The notes under the pieces are model-generated. The model did not search any database, was not told where the DNA came from, and worked only from the letters and a program-made list of their open reading frames with translations. Of a stretch of 45,537 nt of DNA, positions 7,969-17,473 are shown in pieces. Origin of the DNA: Acidobacteriota bacterium (GTDB lineage Bacteria > Acidobacteriota > Polarisedimenticolia > JACPZX01); assembly GCA_016195325.1 (NCBI GenBank), contig JACPZX010000035.1, positions 1 through 45,537 of the forward strand, in the 5' to 3' direction. A program made the position numbers and the translations under genes. Within the stretch, counting starts at the first letter, position 1. Each line of letters opens with the position of its first letter.

Positions 7969-8955
7969 TCAGCCTCGCGCGGGGCGCGCGAGGAGCCGGG
8001 CCGCCTCGCGCGCGAAGTACGTCAGAATCAGATCGGCGCCGGCGCGCTTGATCGACGTGAGGGTCTCGAGGATCGCGCGCTCGCGCTCGATCCAGCCGCG
8101 CTCGGCGGCCGCGAGGAGCATCGAGTACTCGCCGCTGACGTTGTAGGCGGCGACGGGGACATCCACGCGCTCGCGCACCCGGCGGATGATGTCGAGGTAG
8201 GGGAGGGCCGGCTTCACCATGACCATGTCGGCCCCCTCGGCGAGATCGAGGTCCACCTCGCGGAGGGCCTCGCGGGCGTTGGCCGGGTCCATCTGGTAGC
8301 CGCGCCGGTCGCCGAACTTCGGCGCCGACTCGGCCGCCTCGCGGAAGGGGCCGTAGAAGGCGGAGGCGTACTTCGCGGCGTACGAGAGGATCGCGATCTC
8401 CTGGTGCCCCGCCTCGTCGAGCGCGCCGCGGATCGCCGCGACGCGGCCGTCCATCATGTCGGAGGGGGCGACGACGTCGGCCCCCGCGCGCGCGAAGGAG
8501 ACGGCCGAGCGCGCGAGGAGATCGAGCGTCGGGTCGTTCGCGACCTCGTTCGACTCGATGACGCCGCAATGGCCGTGGTCGGTGTACTCGCAGAGGCAGA
8601 CGTCGGCGATGAGGAGCACGCCGGGGGCCTTCTCCTTCAGCTCGGCCAGAGCGCGCTGGACGATGCCGCGGGAGTCATAGGCCCCGGTGCCGCGCGCGTC
8701 CTTCGACGCCGGGATGCCGAAGAGGATGACGCTGACCACCCCTTCCTCGCGCGCCGCCTTCACCTCGTCCACGAGCGTGTCGATGGAGTGCTGGTGCACC
8801 CCGGGCATTGCGGCGATCTCGCGCCTTATCCCCTTCCCCTCGCAGACGAAGAGCGGGTAGATGAAGTCGGTCGGGGCGAGCTCGGTCTCCCGCACCATCG
8901 ATCGCAGCAGGGCGGTGCGGCGGAGCCGTCGCGGTCTTTCCGTCGGGAAGGACAT
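7969..8955 (-). CDS. hemB: Delta-aminolevulinic acid dehydratase (porphobilinogen synthase)
   Basis: A 328-residue enzyme that joins two 5-aminolevulinates into porphobilinogen. The two active-site lysines are visible in [16 protein letters not shown] and [13 protein letters not shown]. The metal site reads [14 protein letters not shown], with the three cysteines of the zinc-dependent type rather than the aspartate-rich magnesium type. The N-terminal [18 protein letters not shown] and the YPLFVCEG motif are typical. The ATG begins one base after the stop of the small zinc-ribbon gene, so the two are translationally coupled. Length is normal. Confidence 0.97.
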   Translation of the reverse strand: MSFPTERPRRLRRTALLRSMVRETELAPTDFIYPLFVCEGKGIRREIAAMPGVHQHSIDTLVDEVKAAREEGVVSVILFGIPASKDARGTGAYDSRGIVQRALAELKEKAPGVLLIADVCLCEYTDHGHCGVIESNEVANDPTLDLLARSAVSFARAGADVVAPSDMMDGRVAAIRGALDEAGHQEIAILSYAAKYASAFYGPFREAAESAPKFGDRRGYQMDPANAREALREVDLDLAEGADMVMVKPALPYLDIIRRVRERVDVPVAAYNVSGEYSMLLAAAERGWIERERAILETLTSIKRAGADLILTYFAREAARLLARPARG

Positions 8956-8956
8956 T

Positions 8957-9133
8957 TTATTCCTCGTGCTCGCCCTCGTCCCCCTGGAAGAAGAAGAAGC
9001 GCGCGCACTGGGAGGAGCAGAAGTACCGGCCGCTCACGTGATGTCGGCAGTCGTCGCAGACTTCCTTGTTGCAGATGGGGCACTTGGTGAGGCGGACCTT
9101 CTCGTCGGACTTCGAGCACTTGGAGCAGTTCAC
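8957..9133 (-). CDS. Small zinc-ribbon protein, first gene of hem operon
   Basis: A 58-residue protein from a GTG at 9133. A longer frame from 9250 is rejected because it would cover the promoter region and gives basic, non-conserved sequence. It carries four CxxC-type pairs: [19 protein letters not shown] and FCSSQC, with a His pair before the last (CRHHVSG). This resembles tandem treble-clef or zinc-ribbon knuckles. The tail is FFFF followed by acidic residues. It may bind one or two zinc ions. It is immediately upstream of a zinc-type hemB, so a metal-related or regulatory role is possible but is inference. Composition is clearly protein-like. Confidence 0.7.
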   Translation of the reverse strand: MNCSKCSKSDEKVRLTKCPICNKEVCDDCRHHVSGRYFCSSQCARFFFFQGDEGEHEE

Positions 9134-9156
9134 GGCGGGGCCCCCTTTTCGCGCGG

Positions 9157-9184
9157 AGTATAACACCCGACCCCGGAGTGTCCG
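9157..9184 (-). promoter_or_regulatory. Probable promoter of the hem operon
   Basis: On the minus strand, TATACT (forward 9157-9162) is a good -10. CGGACA (forward 9179-9184) matches 4 of 6 -35 bases, with a 16-base spacer. Transcription would begin about 15 bases before the GTG at 9133. It faces away from the tRNA promoter next to it. Confidence 0.45.
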
Positions 9185-9206
9185 TCGGAGCCGGCCACGC
9201 CACTTC

Positions 9207-9235
9207 TTGACTCCGATCCACCCCCTCCCTATCCT
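9207..9235 (+). promoter_or_regulatory. Promoter of the tRNA gene
   Basis: TTGACT at 9207-9212, a 17-base spacer and TATCCT at 9230-9235 form a good sigma-70 promoter. The start point would be near 9242, about 17 bases before the mature tRNA 5' end. Confidence 0.58.
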
Positions 9236-9258
9236 GCCGCCTCCGGTCAAAACACGAT

Positions 9259-9335
9259 GGCGGCGTAGCTCAGCTGGTTAGAGCACGCGGCTCATATCCG
9301 CGGGGTCGGAGGTTCGAGTCCTCCCGCCGCTACCA
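9259..9335 (+). tRNA. tRNA with CAT anticodon, probably elongator tRNA-Met
   Basis: A 77-base gene with encoded CCA. Acceptor GGCGGCG pairs with CGCCGCT, leaving a G1-U72 wobble. The D-arm and loop read GCTCAGCTGGTTAGAGC, the anticodon stem is CGCGG/CCGCG with loop CTCATAT (anticodon CAT at 34-36), and the T-stem is GGAGG/CCTCC with TTCGAGT. The discriminator is A. The anticodon stem lacks the three G-C pairs of initiator tRNA, and the body closely resembles bacterial elongator tRNA-Met. A lysidine-modified tRNA-Ile(CAT) cannot be fully excluded, notably because tilS lies 25 bases downstream. Confidence 0.93.
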
Positions 9336-9360
9336 TCGATCTCCACCCGGCGCACTCACC

Positions 9361-10215
9361 ATGCCGCATGCTCAAGGCCCCCGGCGCCCCCACGACCCCG
9401 TGGCGGAGGCCTTTCGCCGCGCGATCGACAGGCACCGGATGATCTCCCCGGGAGCCTCCGTCCTCGCCGCGGTGTCGGGAGGCGGCGACTCCGTCCTGAT
9501 GCTGCGGCTGCTGGTGCAGCACCGCGCCGCCTGCCCCTTCGAGCTCCGCGTCGCGCACCTGAACCACGCCCTCCGCGGCGCCGAGAGCGACGCCGACGAG
9601 GCCTTCGTGCGCGATCTCGCGGCGCGCCACGGGCTCGCCTTCACGAGCGCGCGGGCGGACCTGACGCGAGCCCCCGGTCGCCGCGGCCTCGCGGGGATGT
9701 CGCCGGCGACGGCGGACGGGTTCATCCGGCCGCTCATCGGAGTGCGCCGCGCCGCGGTGCGGGCGTACCTCTCGGCGTGCGGCGAGGCGTATCGCGACGA
9801 CGCGACGAACGAGGACGTCACGAGGACGAGGAACCGGATCCGGCTCCGGCTGGCGCCGATCCTGGAGGCGGAGTTCGAAGGCGCGATCGAGAGGCTGGCG
9901 GCGGAGGCGGAGCTGCTCGCCCCCGAAGAGGCGTTCCTCGACGAGGCGGCGGCGACGCTTCTCGCCGGCGCGGCATCCACCATCCCGCCGCGTGTGGGCG
10001 AGGCGCCGATCGCCCTGGCGCGCCGGGCCGTTCGGCTCGCGGCCGAGGCCTCCGGCAACGCCTCGCGGCGCCTCGAGCGGGACCACGTCGACGCGATCCT
10101 CGACCTGCTCCGCCGGGCGGCGGCCGGCCAGGGGATCGATCTCCCCGGGGGCGCCCGGGCCGAGAAGGGCCCCGCGGGCGTGGTGATCCGGGAGCCGGGG
10201 GAACGGAGTGGATAA
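9361..10215 (+). CDS. tilS: tRNA(Ile)-lysidine synthase, internally deleted
   Basis: TilS modifies C34 of tRNA-Ile(CAT) with lysine using ATP. The N-terminal PP-loop is present as VSGGGDSVLMLRLL at residues 38-51, and AHLNHALRGAESDADE at 65-80 is diagnostic. The later RPLIG motif and DDATNEDVTRTRNRIR at 147-162 are also typical. Between residues about 100 and 108 the sequence jumps from the DLT strand straight to RRGLAGMSP. Normal TilS has about 45 residues here, including the A-x-H-x-x-D-D-x-x-E-T motif. At 284 residues it also lacks the C-terminal domains, as some short TilS do. It may be inactive, or an assembly collapse may have removed bases. Family identity is sure, function doubtful. 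Confidence 0.85.
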   Translation: MPHAQGPRRPHDPVAEAFRRAIDRHRMISPGASVLAAVSGGGDSVLMLRLLVQHRAACPFELRVAHLNHALRGAESDADEAFVRDLAARHGLAFTSARADLTRAPGRRGLAGMSPATADGFIRPLIGVRRAAVRAYLSACGEAYRDDATNEDVTRTRNRIRLRLAPILEAEFEGAIERLAAEAELLAPEEAFLDEAAATLLAGAASTIPPRVGEAPIALARRAVRLAAEASGNASRRLERDHVDAILDLLRRAAAGQGIDLPGGARAEKGPAGVVIREPGERSG

Positions 10216-10236
10216 CCGGACGACCCTGCCTATAAT
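10209..10236 (+). promoter_or_regulatory. Promoter before ftsH
   Basis: TATAAT at 10231-10236 is a perfect -10. TGGATA at 10209-10214 matches 4 of 6 -35 bases at a 16-base spacer and overlaps the end of tilS. Transcription would start near 10243, leaving a leader of about 27 bases before the TTG start. Confidence 0.5.
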
Positions 10237-10269
10237 AAGGACGCCGACACTCAGGCCGAAAGGACGAAC

Positions 10270-12210
<1,941 letters not shown>

Positions 12211-12221
12211 CACACCGCCTC

Positions 12222-13511
12222 GTGAAAAAAACGCGGGCCCCCCTCACACTCGTCTTCTCGGTTCCCCCTCCGGGCCACGGCGGGTCGCTCTCCCCGGCCC
12301 CGGGCGCCTCCGATCTGAAGTCGCATCTCGGCCTCCGGCCCCTGGCGCTCAGCGAGTCGAGCCGCGAGGCCGCGCGCTTCATGCTCACGATCCTCGCGGA
12401 CGACGACGTCCTCCTCGCGCGCGTCGCGCAGCTCGGCGCGCGGTGCGGGCTCAAGACCACGCCGGGGGCCATCACTCCGCTCCAGGGCGCCTCGTCGGAT
12501 CGGCTCACGATGGGGACGCTCGCGGCGGGGCCGCGCGCGGGATTCGAGAAGATGTTCGAGGTCCTCGCCGCGTCGGGGGTCCCCGAGGAGGGCGACCTCG
12601 CGCGCCGCGGCGACGCCGCGATGATGGAGTTCTCGGCGCCGCGGGAGATCGTCTGCGGGAAGGTGACGCTCCGGGCCGCATCGCTCGCCGCAGGGGGACG
12701 CCCCCTCGTCATGGGGATCCTGAACGTCACCCCCGACTCGTTCTCCGACGGCGGGCGCTACGCCACAACCGAGGCCGCCGTCGCGCGCGGCGTCGAGCTG
12801 GTGGAGCAGGGAGCCGACATCCTCGACGTGGGCGGGGAGTCGACGCGGCCGGGCTCGGCCCGCGTCGACGCCGCGACCGAGATCGCCCGCGCCGTTCCGG
12901 TGGTCGAGGCGCTCGCCGTGCGCGTGAAGGCGCCGATCTCGATCGACACGACGAAGGCTCTCGTCGCGCGCCGGGCCGCCTCGGCCGGGGCGACGATCGT
13001 GAACGACGTCTCCGGCCTCGCGATGGACCCCGAGATGGCCGGGGCCGTCGCGGACCTCGGGCTCCCCGTGATCCTGAACCACCTGCGCGGCGTTCCCGAG
13101 ACGATGCAGGCCCTCGCCGACTACCAGCACGTCGTGCTGCAGGTGCTCCTGGAGCTGGCGGCGCGGTGCCGCGCCGCGAAGGAGGCCGGCATCGCCGCAT
13201 CGAAGATCGTCGTTGACCCCGGCTTCGGATTCGGGAAGCGCCCGGCGGACAACTACACCCTCCTGCGCCACCTCGGTGTCTTCCGCGCCCTCGGCGCCCC
13301 GATCCTCGCCGGCGTCTCGCGCAAGTCCTTCCTCGGCGCCGCGACGGGGCGCGCCGTCGCCGATCGCGCCGCCGCCACGCTCGCCGCCGAGGTGATCGCC
13401 GCTTCCGCAGGGGCGGAGATCCTCAGGACGCATCAGCCGCGCGAGACGATCGACGCGCTGCATGTCGCGCGCGCCGCCTTCGGCCATCTTCCGGGTGACA
13501 CCCTCCCGTAA
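12222..13511 (+). CDS. folP: Dihydropteroate synthase with N-terminal extension
   Basis: A 429-residue enzyme that condenses para-aminobenzoate with the pterin diphosphate to give dihydropteroate in folate synthesis. The TIM-barrel core starts at about residue 165: MGILNVTPDSFSDGG, then DILDVGGESTRPGS, PISIDTTKALVA, INDVSG-type IVNDVSGLA, VDPGFGFGKRPADNY and GVSRKSFLG. The first 150 or so residues form a separate alpha/beta segment (DDDVLLARVAQLGARCG, DRLTMGTLAAGPRAGFEKMF). Similar N-terminal extensions occur in some clostridial and deltaproteobacterial DHPS proteins; their role is unclear. The GTG start is 11 bases after the ftsH stop. A later start is possible, but the extension has normal coding character. 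Confidence 0.93.
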   Translation: MKKTRAPLTLVFSVPPPGHGGSLSPAPGASDLKSHLGLRPLALSESSREAARFMLTILADDDVLLARVAQLGARCGLKTTPGAITPLQGASSDRLTMGTLAAGPRAGFEKMFEVLAASGVPEEGDLARRGDAAMMEFSAPREIVCGKVTLRAASLAAGGRPLVMGILNVTPDSFSDGGRYATTEAAVARGVELVEQGADILDVGGESTRPGSARVDAATEIARAVPVVEALAVRVKAPISIDTTKALVARRAASAGATIVNDVSGLAMDPEMAGAVADLGLPVILNHLRGVPETMQALADYQHVVLQVLLELAARCRAAKEAGIAASKIVVDPGFGFGKRPADNYTLLRHLGVFRALGAPILAGVSRKSFLGAATGRAVADRAAATLAAEVIAASAGAEILRTHQPRETIDALHVARAAFGHLPGDTLP

Positions 13512-13515
13512 GTCA

Positions 13516-13545
13516 TTGAAGCGTCTGGACAACGGGTGCTACATT
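13516..13545 (+). promoter_or_regulatory. Possible promoter before cdaA
   Basis: TTGAAG at 13516-13521 and TACATT at 13540-13545 are separated by 18 bases in the 76-base gap between folP and cdaA. It would give the c-di-AMP and glmM genes transcription independent of ftsH-folP. Confidence 0.4.
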
Positions 13546-13587
13546 GAACTTCGATGAGCGCGCCCCGCGAGTGAAGGAGTCGACCCC

Positions 13588-14445
13588 GTGACCCTCCGCG
13601 ACGTGATGGAGACGATCAAGGGAGCCTTCGAGGGCTTCCGGGCCAGCCCGTTCGGCTGGGCGATCGAGCTCCTCGACATCCTCATCCTCGCCTACTTCTT
13701 CTACCAGCTCGCGCTCCTCATCAAGGGGACGCGCGCGGTCCAGATGATGATCGGCGCCGTCTTCGTCCTGGGATCGTACTGGCTCTCGGGGGTTCTTCAG
13801 TTCGTCACGGTGCACCGGTTCCTCGGCTACCTCCTCTACTGGATCCCGTTCGCGCTCATCGTGATCTTCCAGAACACCATCCGCCGGGTGCTGACGCTTT
13901 TCGGCCACAATCCGTTCTCGCAGCGCGCGCGCGCCGGCCGCCTCGAGGCCCCCATCAGCGAGATCGTCCTTGCCGTGACGGCGCTCGCCGAAAAGCGCAT
14001 CGGCGGCCTCATCGTCATCGAGCGCGAGCAGGGGCTCCGGAACTTCACCGAGACGGGGATCGAGATCGACGCCGTGGTGTCGAAGGACCTGATCGTCGCG
14101 CTCTTCAATCCCGGCTCGCCGACGCACGACGGGGCCATCGTCATCCAGGAGGGGCGCATCCGCGCGGCGTCGTGTTTCCTGCCGCTCACGGTGAACCCGC
14201 AGCTCAGCAAGGCGTTCGGGTCCCGCCACCGCGCGGCCATCGGCCTCACCGAGGAGACCGACGCGATCTGCCTCGCCGCCTCCGAGGAGCGCGGGTGCGT
14301 CTCCGCGGCCTTCGAGGGACGGATCATCGAGTCGATGACGCCCGGAGCGCTCCGCGATTTCCTCTTCGAGCACCTCGGCGTGGGCGCGCCGCCGCACGAG
14401 TCGGGGCCGGCGATGACGCACGCCGCGCGGCGGGCCGGGCCGTGA
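13588..14445 (+). CDS. cdaA: Diadenylate cyclase CdaA (c-di-AMP synthase)
   Basis: A 285-residue membrane enzyme that makes cyclic di-AMP from two ATP. The GTG start follows AAGGAG by eight bases. Three hydrophobic helices lie at about residues 18-90 (IELLDILILAYFFYQLALLI, then MMIGAVFVLGSYWL and FLGYLLYWIPFALIVIF). The DAC domain follows at about 105-265, with the catalytic DGAIVIQEGRI and RHRAAIGLTEETDAICLAASEE motifs both intact. The C-terminal 20 residues are variable. Its stop overlaps the start of cdaR by four bases. The cdaA-cdaR-glmM order is conserved in many bacteria and links c-di-AMP to osmolyte and cell-wall control. Confidence 0.96.
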   Translation: MTLRDVMETIKGAFEGFRASPFGWAIELLDILILAYFFYQLALLIKGTRAVQMMIGAVFVLGSYWLSGVLQFVTVHRFLGYLLYWIPFALIVIFQNTIRRVLTLFGHNPFSQRARAGRLEAPISEIVLAVTALAEKRIGGLIVIEREQGLRNFTETGIEIDAVVSKDLIVALFNPGSPTHDGAIVIQEGRIRAASCFLPLTVNPQLSKAFGSRHRAAIGLTEETDAICLAASEERGCVSAAFEGRIIESMTPGALRDFLFEHLGVGAPPHESGPAMTHAARRAGP

Positions 14446-15383
14446 GATTCTTCCGCGAGAACCTCGCGCTCAAGGTGGCGTCGCTCGCCCTGGCCATCGG
14501 CGTCTGGTTCGTCGTCCGGGGCGAGGATCGCCCGGTGCAGATCGTCTCCGTTCCGCTGGAGATCCGAAACCTTCCCGACGATCTCGCCATCGCCGGCGAC
14601 GTCATCGACAGCGTCAACGTCCGCGTCAAGGCCCCCGAGGTCGTGCTCAACACGATGAAGCCCGATCGGATCACCGCGCGCCTCGACCTCGCGTCGCTTC
14701 AGAGCGGAGATCACATGGTGCGCCTGCGCCCCGAGGAGGTGCGGGTGCCGCCGGGAGCCGACGTCGTCAAGATCAGCCCCGAGTACGTGGCCGTGCGCCT
14801 CGAGCGCCGGCTCACGCGCGAGCTTCCCGTCACGCCGCGCCTCATCGGAGAGCCGGCGGAGGGTTACGTGATCGGCTCGGCGATCGTGAAGCCCGATCAC
14901 GTGCGGGTCTCGGGGCCCGAGAGCGCGATGCGGCTCGCGAAGGAGGTTCTCACCGACGTCGTGCGCGTCGACGGGCGCGCGACGCCGGTCGAGATGATGG
15001 TCAACCTCTTCCCCGATCGCACGGGTGTCCGCGTCGTGGAAGGGGAGCTTGCCACCCTCACGGCCGACATTCACGAGCAGCAGGTTCTGAAGGTGTTCGA
15101 GGGGGTCCCCGTGCGTGCGGAGGGGACGACGGCGGTGGTGCGCCTCGACCCGGCGACCGTCGACGTCACGCTCGAGGGGACGCCCGGCGCCTTCGCGGGC
15201 GTCGAAAGGGGAGATCTCTCGGTCTTCGTGGATCTGACCCGGCTCGCCCTCAAGCCCGGCGCGTACCACCTCAAGCCGCGCGTCGTCTTCCGCGACGTCT
15301 CCCTCGCCTCGCGCGTCACCGTGAAGCGGACGAGCGCCGAGGAGATCGCGGTGCGAGTCCTCGGCTCGGGCGCGGCGCGTTGA
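14442..15383 (+). CDS. cdaR: YbbR-domain protein CdaR, regulator of CdaA
   Basis: A 313-residue protein starting at a GTG that overlaps the cdaA stop. One N-terminal helix (NLALKVASLALAIGVWFVV, about residues 5-23) anchors it. The rest consists of about three YbbR repeats exposed outside the membrane, each with a V-x-V-x-L or V-x-V-x-G-P pattern: VDSVNVRVKAPEVVL at about 48, DHVRVSGPESAM at about 153, and ATVDVTLEGTPGAF at about 236. CdaR binds CdaA and tunes its activity in Firmicutes; the same is inferred here from order and fold. Its stop overlaps the glmM TTG start. Confidence 0.9.
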   Translation: MRFFRENLALKVASLALAIGVWFVVRGEDRPVQIVSVPLEIRNLPDDLAIAGDVIDSVNVRVKAPEVVLNTMKPDRITARLDLASLQSGDHMVRLRPEEVRVPPGADVVKISPEYVAVRLERRLTRELPVTPRLIGEPAEGYVIGSAIVKPDHVRVSGPESAMRLAKEVLTDVVRVDGRATPVEMMVNLFPDRTGVRVVEGELATLTADIHEQQVLKVFEGVPVRAEGTTAVVRLDPATVDVTLEGTPGAFAGVERGDLSVFVDLTRLALKPGAYHLKPRVVFRDVSLASRVTVKRTSAEEIAVRVLGSGAAR

Positions 15384-16744
15384 AGACGAAGCGCCTCTTC
15401 GGGACCGACGGCATCCGGGCCCCCTCGGGGACCTTCCCGCTGGATCCGGCGACGATCGCCCGGGTCGGGGCGGCCCTCGTGCGGACCCTCGCGGGCGCCG
15501 ATCCGGCCGGCGGAGCGATCCGGATCCTGATCGGGCGCGACACGCGCGAGTCGGGGGAGTGGATCGAGGAGACGCTCGCGCGCGCGATCGAGGGGGCCTC
15601 AGGGGTGGCGGCCGCGGCCGGCGTGGTGACGACGGCCGGGGTGGCCTGCCTGACGAGATCGTCGGGGTTCGACGCCGGCATCGTGATCTCGGCGAGCCAC
15701 AATCCCTGGGCCGACAACGGCATCAAGATCTTCTCGCGCGACGGTTACAAGCTTCCCGACGCCGACGAGGCCCGGATCGAGGGGCTCGTCCTCGACGAAC
15801 CGATCGACGTCGCCTCCCCCGCCCCGGCGAAGGGGCCGCGGGCGAAGGCGCCCGGCCTGCGGGATGAATACGAGCGCCATCTCGTCTCGGCCGCGGGGGG
15901 ACGTCGCCTCGACGGGATGAGGATCGCGCTCGACTGCGCGAACGGCGCGTCGCACGAGACGGCGCCGAACGTCTTCACCGCGCTCGGCGCCGCGGTCACG
16001 CTGATCGGGGCCGCCCCCGACGGGCGCAACATCAACAGCGACTGCGGGTCTCTCCACCCGGCGCGCCTCCGCGACGCCGTCCTCAAGGGAGGCGCGGATC
16101 TCGGGTGCGCCTTCGACGGCGACGCCGATCGGTGCGTCCTCGTGGACGAGAAGGGGCGGATCTGCGACGGCGACTTCATCCTCTCCCGCGCCGCGCTCGC
16201 GCTCCAGGCCGAGGGAAAGCTGGCGGGGAATCTCGTCGTCGCGACCGTCATGAGCAATCTCTGGCTCGAGAGGGCGCTGAAAGCGGCCGGGATCCGGATG
16301 CTCCGCGCCCCGGTCGGCGACAAGTACGTTCTCGAGGAGATGCTGCGCACCGGGGCGAGGCTCGGCGGCGAGCAGTCCGGCCACGTGATCTTCCTCGATC
16401 ACGCGACGACCGGAGATGGGATACTGACCGCGCTCACGCTCGCCGCGATCGTGCGGTCGGCCGGAGTGAGGCTCTCGGCCTGGTTCGACGAGATCCGGCC
16501 GTGCCCCCAGATACTCGTCAACGTGCGGGTGTCGACGCGCCCCGATCTCGAGAAGCATCCCGTGATCGGAGCGCGCGCTCGCGAGGTGCGGACGAAGCTC
16601 GGGGATTCCGGCAGGCTGCTCCTGAGGTACTCGGGGACGGAGCCGCTCGCGCGCGTCATGATCGAGGCCGAAGACCCCGATCAGGTCCGCTCCCTCGCGC
16701 GGGAGATGGCCGACGCGATCGAGCGCGAGATAGGGGAGAGATGA
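15380..16744 (+). CDS. glmM: Phosphoglucosamine mutase
   Basis: A 454-residue enzyme that converts glucosamine-6-phosphate to glucosamine-1-phosphate for UDP-GlcNAc and peptidoglycan. The TTG start overlaps the cdaR stop. The phosphoserine loop is VISASHNPWADNGIKIF with the catalytic Ser at residue 106. The metal loop is FDGDADRC at about 248, the sugar-specificity loop GGEQSGHVIF at about 332, and the phosphate-binding RYSGTEPLARVM near the C-terminus. All are intact. It is co-transcribed with cdaA and cdaR; CdaA, CdaR and GlmM form a regulatory complex in Firmicutes. Confidence 0.96.
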   Translation: MKTKRLFGTDGIRAPSGTFPLDPATIARVGAALVRTLAGADPAGGAIRILIGRDTRESGEWIEETLARAIEGASGVAAAAGVVTTAGVACLTRSSGFDAGIVISASHNPWADNGIKIFSRDGYKLPDADEARIEGLVLDEPIDVASPAPAKGPRAKAPGLRDEYERHLVSAAGGRRLDGMRIALDCANGASHETAPNVFTALGAAVTLIGAAPDGRNINSDCGSLHPARLRDAVLKGGADLGCAFDGDADRCVLVDEKGRICDGDFILSRAALALQAEGKLAGNLVVATVMSNLWLERALKAAGIRMLRAPVGDKYVLEEMLRTGARLGGEQSGHVIFLDHATTGDGILTALTLAAIVRSAGVRLSAWFDEIRPCPQILVNVRVSTRPDLEKHPVIGARAREVRTKLGDSGRLLLRYSGTEPLARVMIEAEDPDQVRSLAREMADAIEREIGER

Positions 16745-16748
16745 CACG

Positions 16749-17465
16749 ATGCCGAAGCTCGCGGTAAGCCTCGATCAGATCGCGGCGCTCCGGGAGTCGC
16801 GCCGCGGCGCGACCCCCGATCCGGTCGCCGCGGCGTTCGTCGCCGAGATGGCGGGGGCCGACGCGATCCTCGTCCACCTTCGCTCCGATCGCCGCCACAT
16901 CCAGGAGCGGGACGTCGAGATCCTGCGGCGCACGGTCACGGCGCCCATGCACCTCGTGACCGCCGCGACCTCCGAGGCGACGCGCGCGACCGCGACCGTC
17001 AAGCCCGACAGCGTCACGCTCATCCCCGAGCGGCGCGAGGAGGTGACGACAGAGGGTGGGCTCGACATCCTCCTCAACGCCGGGCTGATCGATCGCCTGG
17101 TCACCACCATCCGCGAGTCCGAGTTCGCCGTGGCGCTTCTCGTGGAGCCCGACCTCGATCAGATCCGCGCCGCCGCGAAGATCTCGGCCGACGGCGTCAT
17201 GATCAACACGCGCCACTTCGCGGAGGCGGAGGCGTCGGCTGCGGCTGAGCGCGAGCTGCTCCGCCTTCAGGAGGCGGTGCGGGGCGCGAGCCGCCTGAAG
17301 CTCCGCGTCTCCGTCGGACTCGGCCTCACGTACGCCGCCGCCGAGGCCGTCGCGCGCATCCCCGAGGTCGCCGAGATCCGCGTCGGTCACGCCATCGTCG
17401 CGCGCGCCTGCCTCGTCGGCCTGGACCGCGCCGTGCGCGAGATGAAGGAGATCGTCGCTTCCTAG
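16749..17465 (+). CDS. PdxJ-like protein with altered active site
   Basis: A 238-residue TIM-barrel protein plainly homologous to pyridoxine 5'-phosphate synthase along its whole length: HLRSDRRHI at 43-51, IPERREEVTTEGGLD at 92-106 and VGHAIVARA at 212-220. PdxJ condenses 1-deoxyxylulose-5-phosphate with 3-amino-2-oxopropyl phosphate. Here N-x-D-H near the N-terminus is S-x-D-Q (residues 7-10), the catalytic N-L-E is H-L-V (68-70), E-I-H-T-G is M-I-N-T-R (151-155), and N-A-G-H-G is S-V-G-L-G (188-192). Only His43 of the catalytic set and the terminal Gly-His remain. Either a changed reaction or a non-catalytic role is likely. It starts four bases after glmM. Confidence 0.88.
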   Translation: MPKLAVSLDQIAALRESRRGATPDPVAAAFVAEMAGADAILVHLRSDRRHIQERDVEILRRTVTAPMHLVTAATSEATRATATVKPDSVTLIPERREEVTTEGGLDILLNAGLIDRLVTTIRESEFAVALLVEPDLDQIRAAAKISADGVMINTRHFAEAEASAAAERELLRLQEAVRGASRLKLRVSVGLGLTYAAAEAVARIPEVAEIRVGHAIVARACLVGLDRAVREMKEIVAS

Positions 17466-17473
17466 GCCGCCTC

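Noticed and set aside
8957-9250. A 97-residue version of the zinc-ribbon protein starting at 9250
   Set aside because: The extra 39 residues are basic and would cover the promoters of both the hem operon and the tRNA. The GTG at 9133 fits the -10 at 9157-9162.
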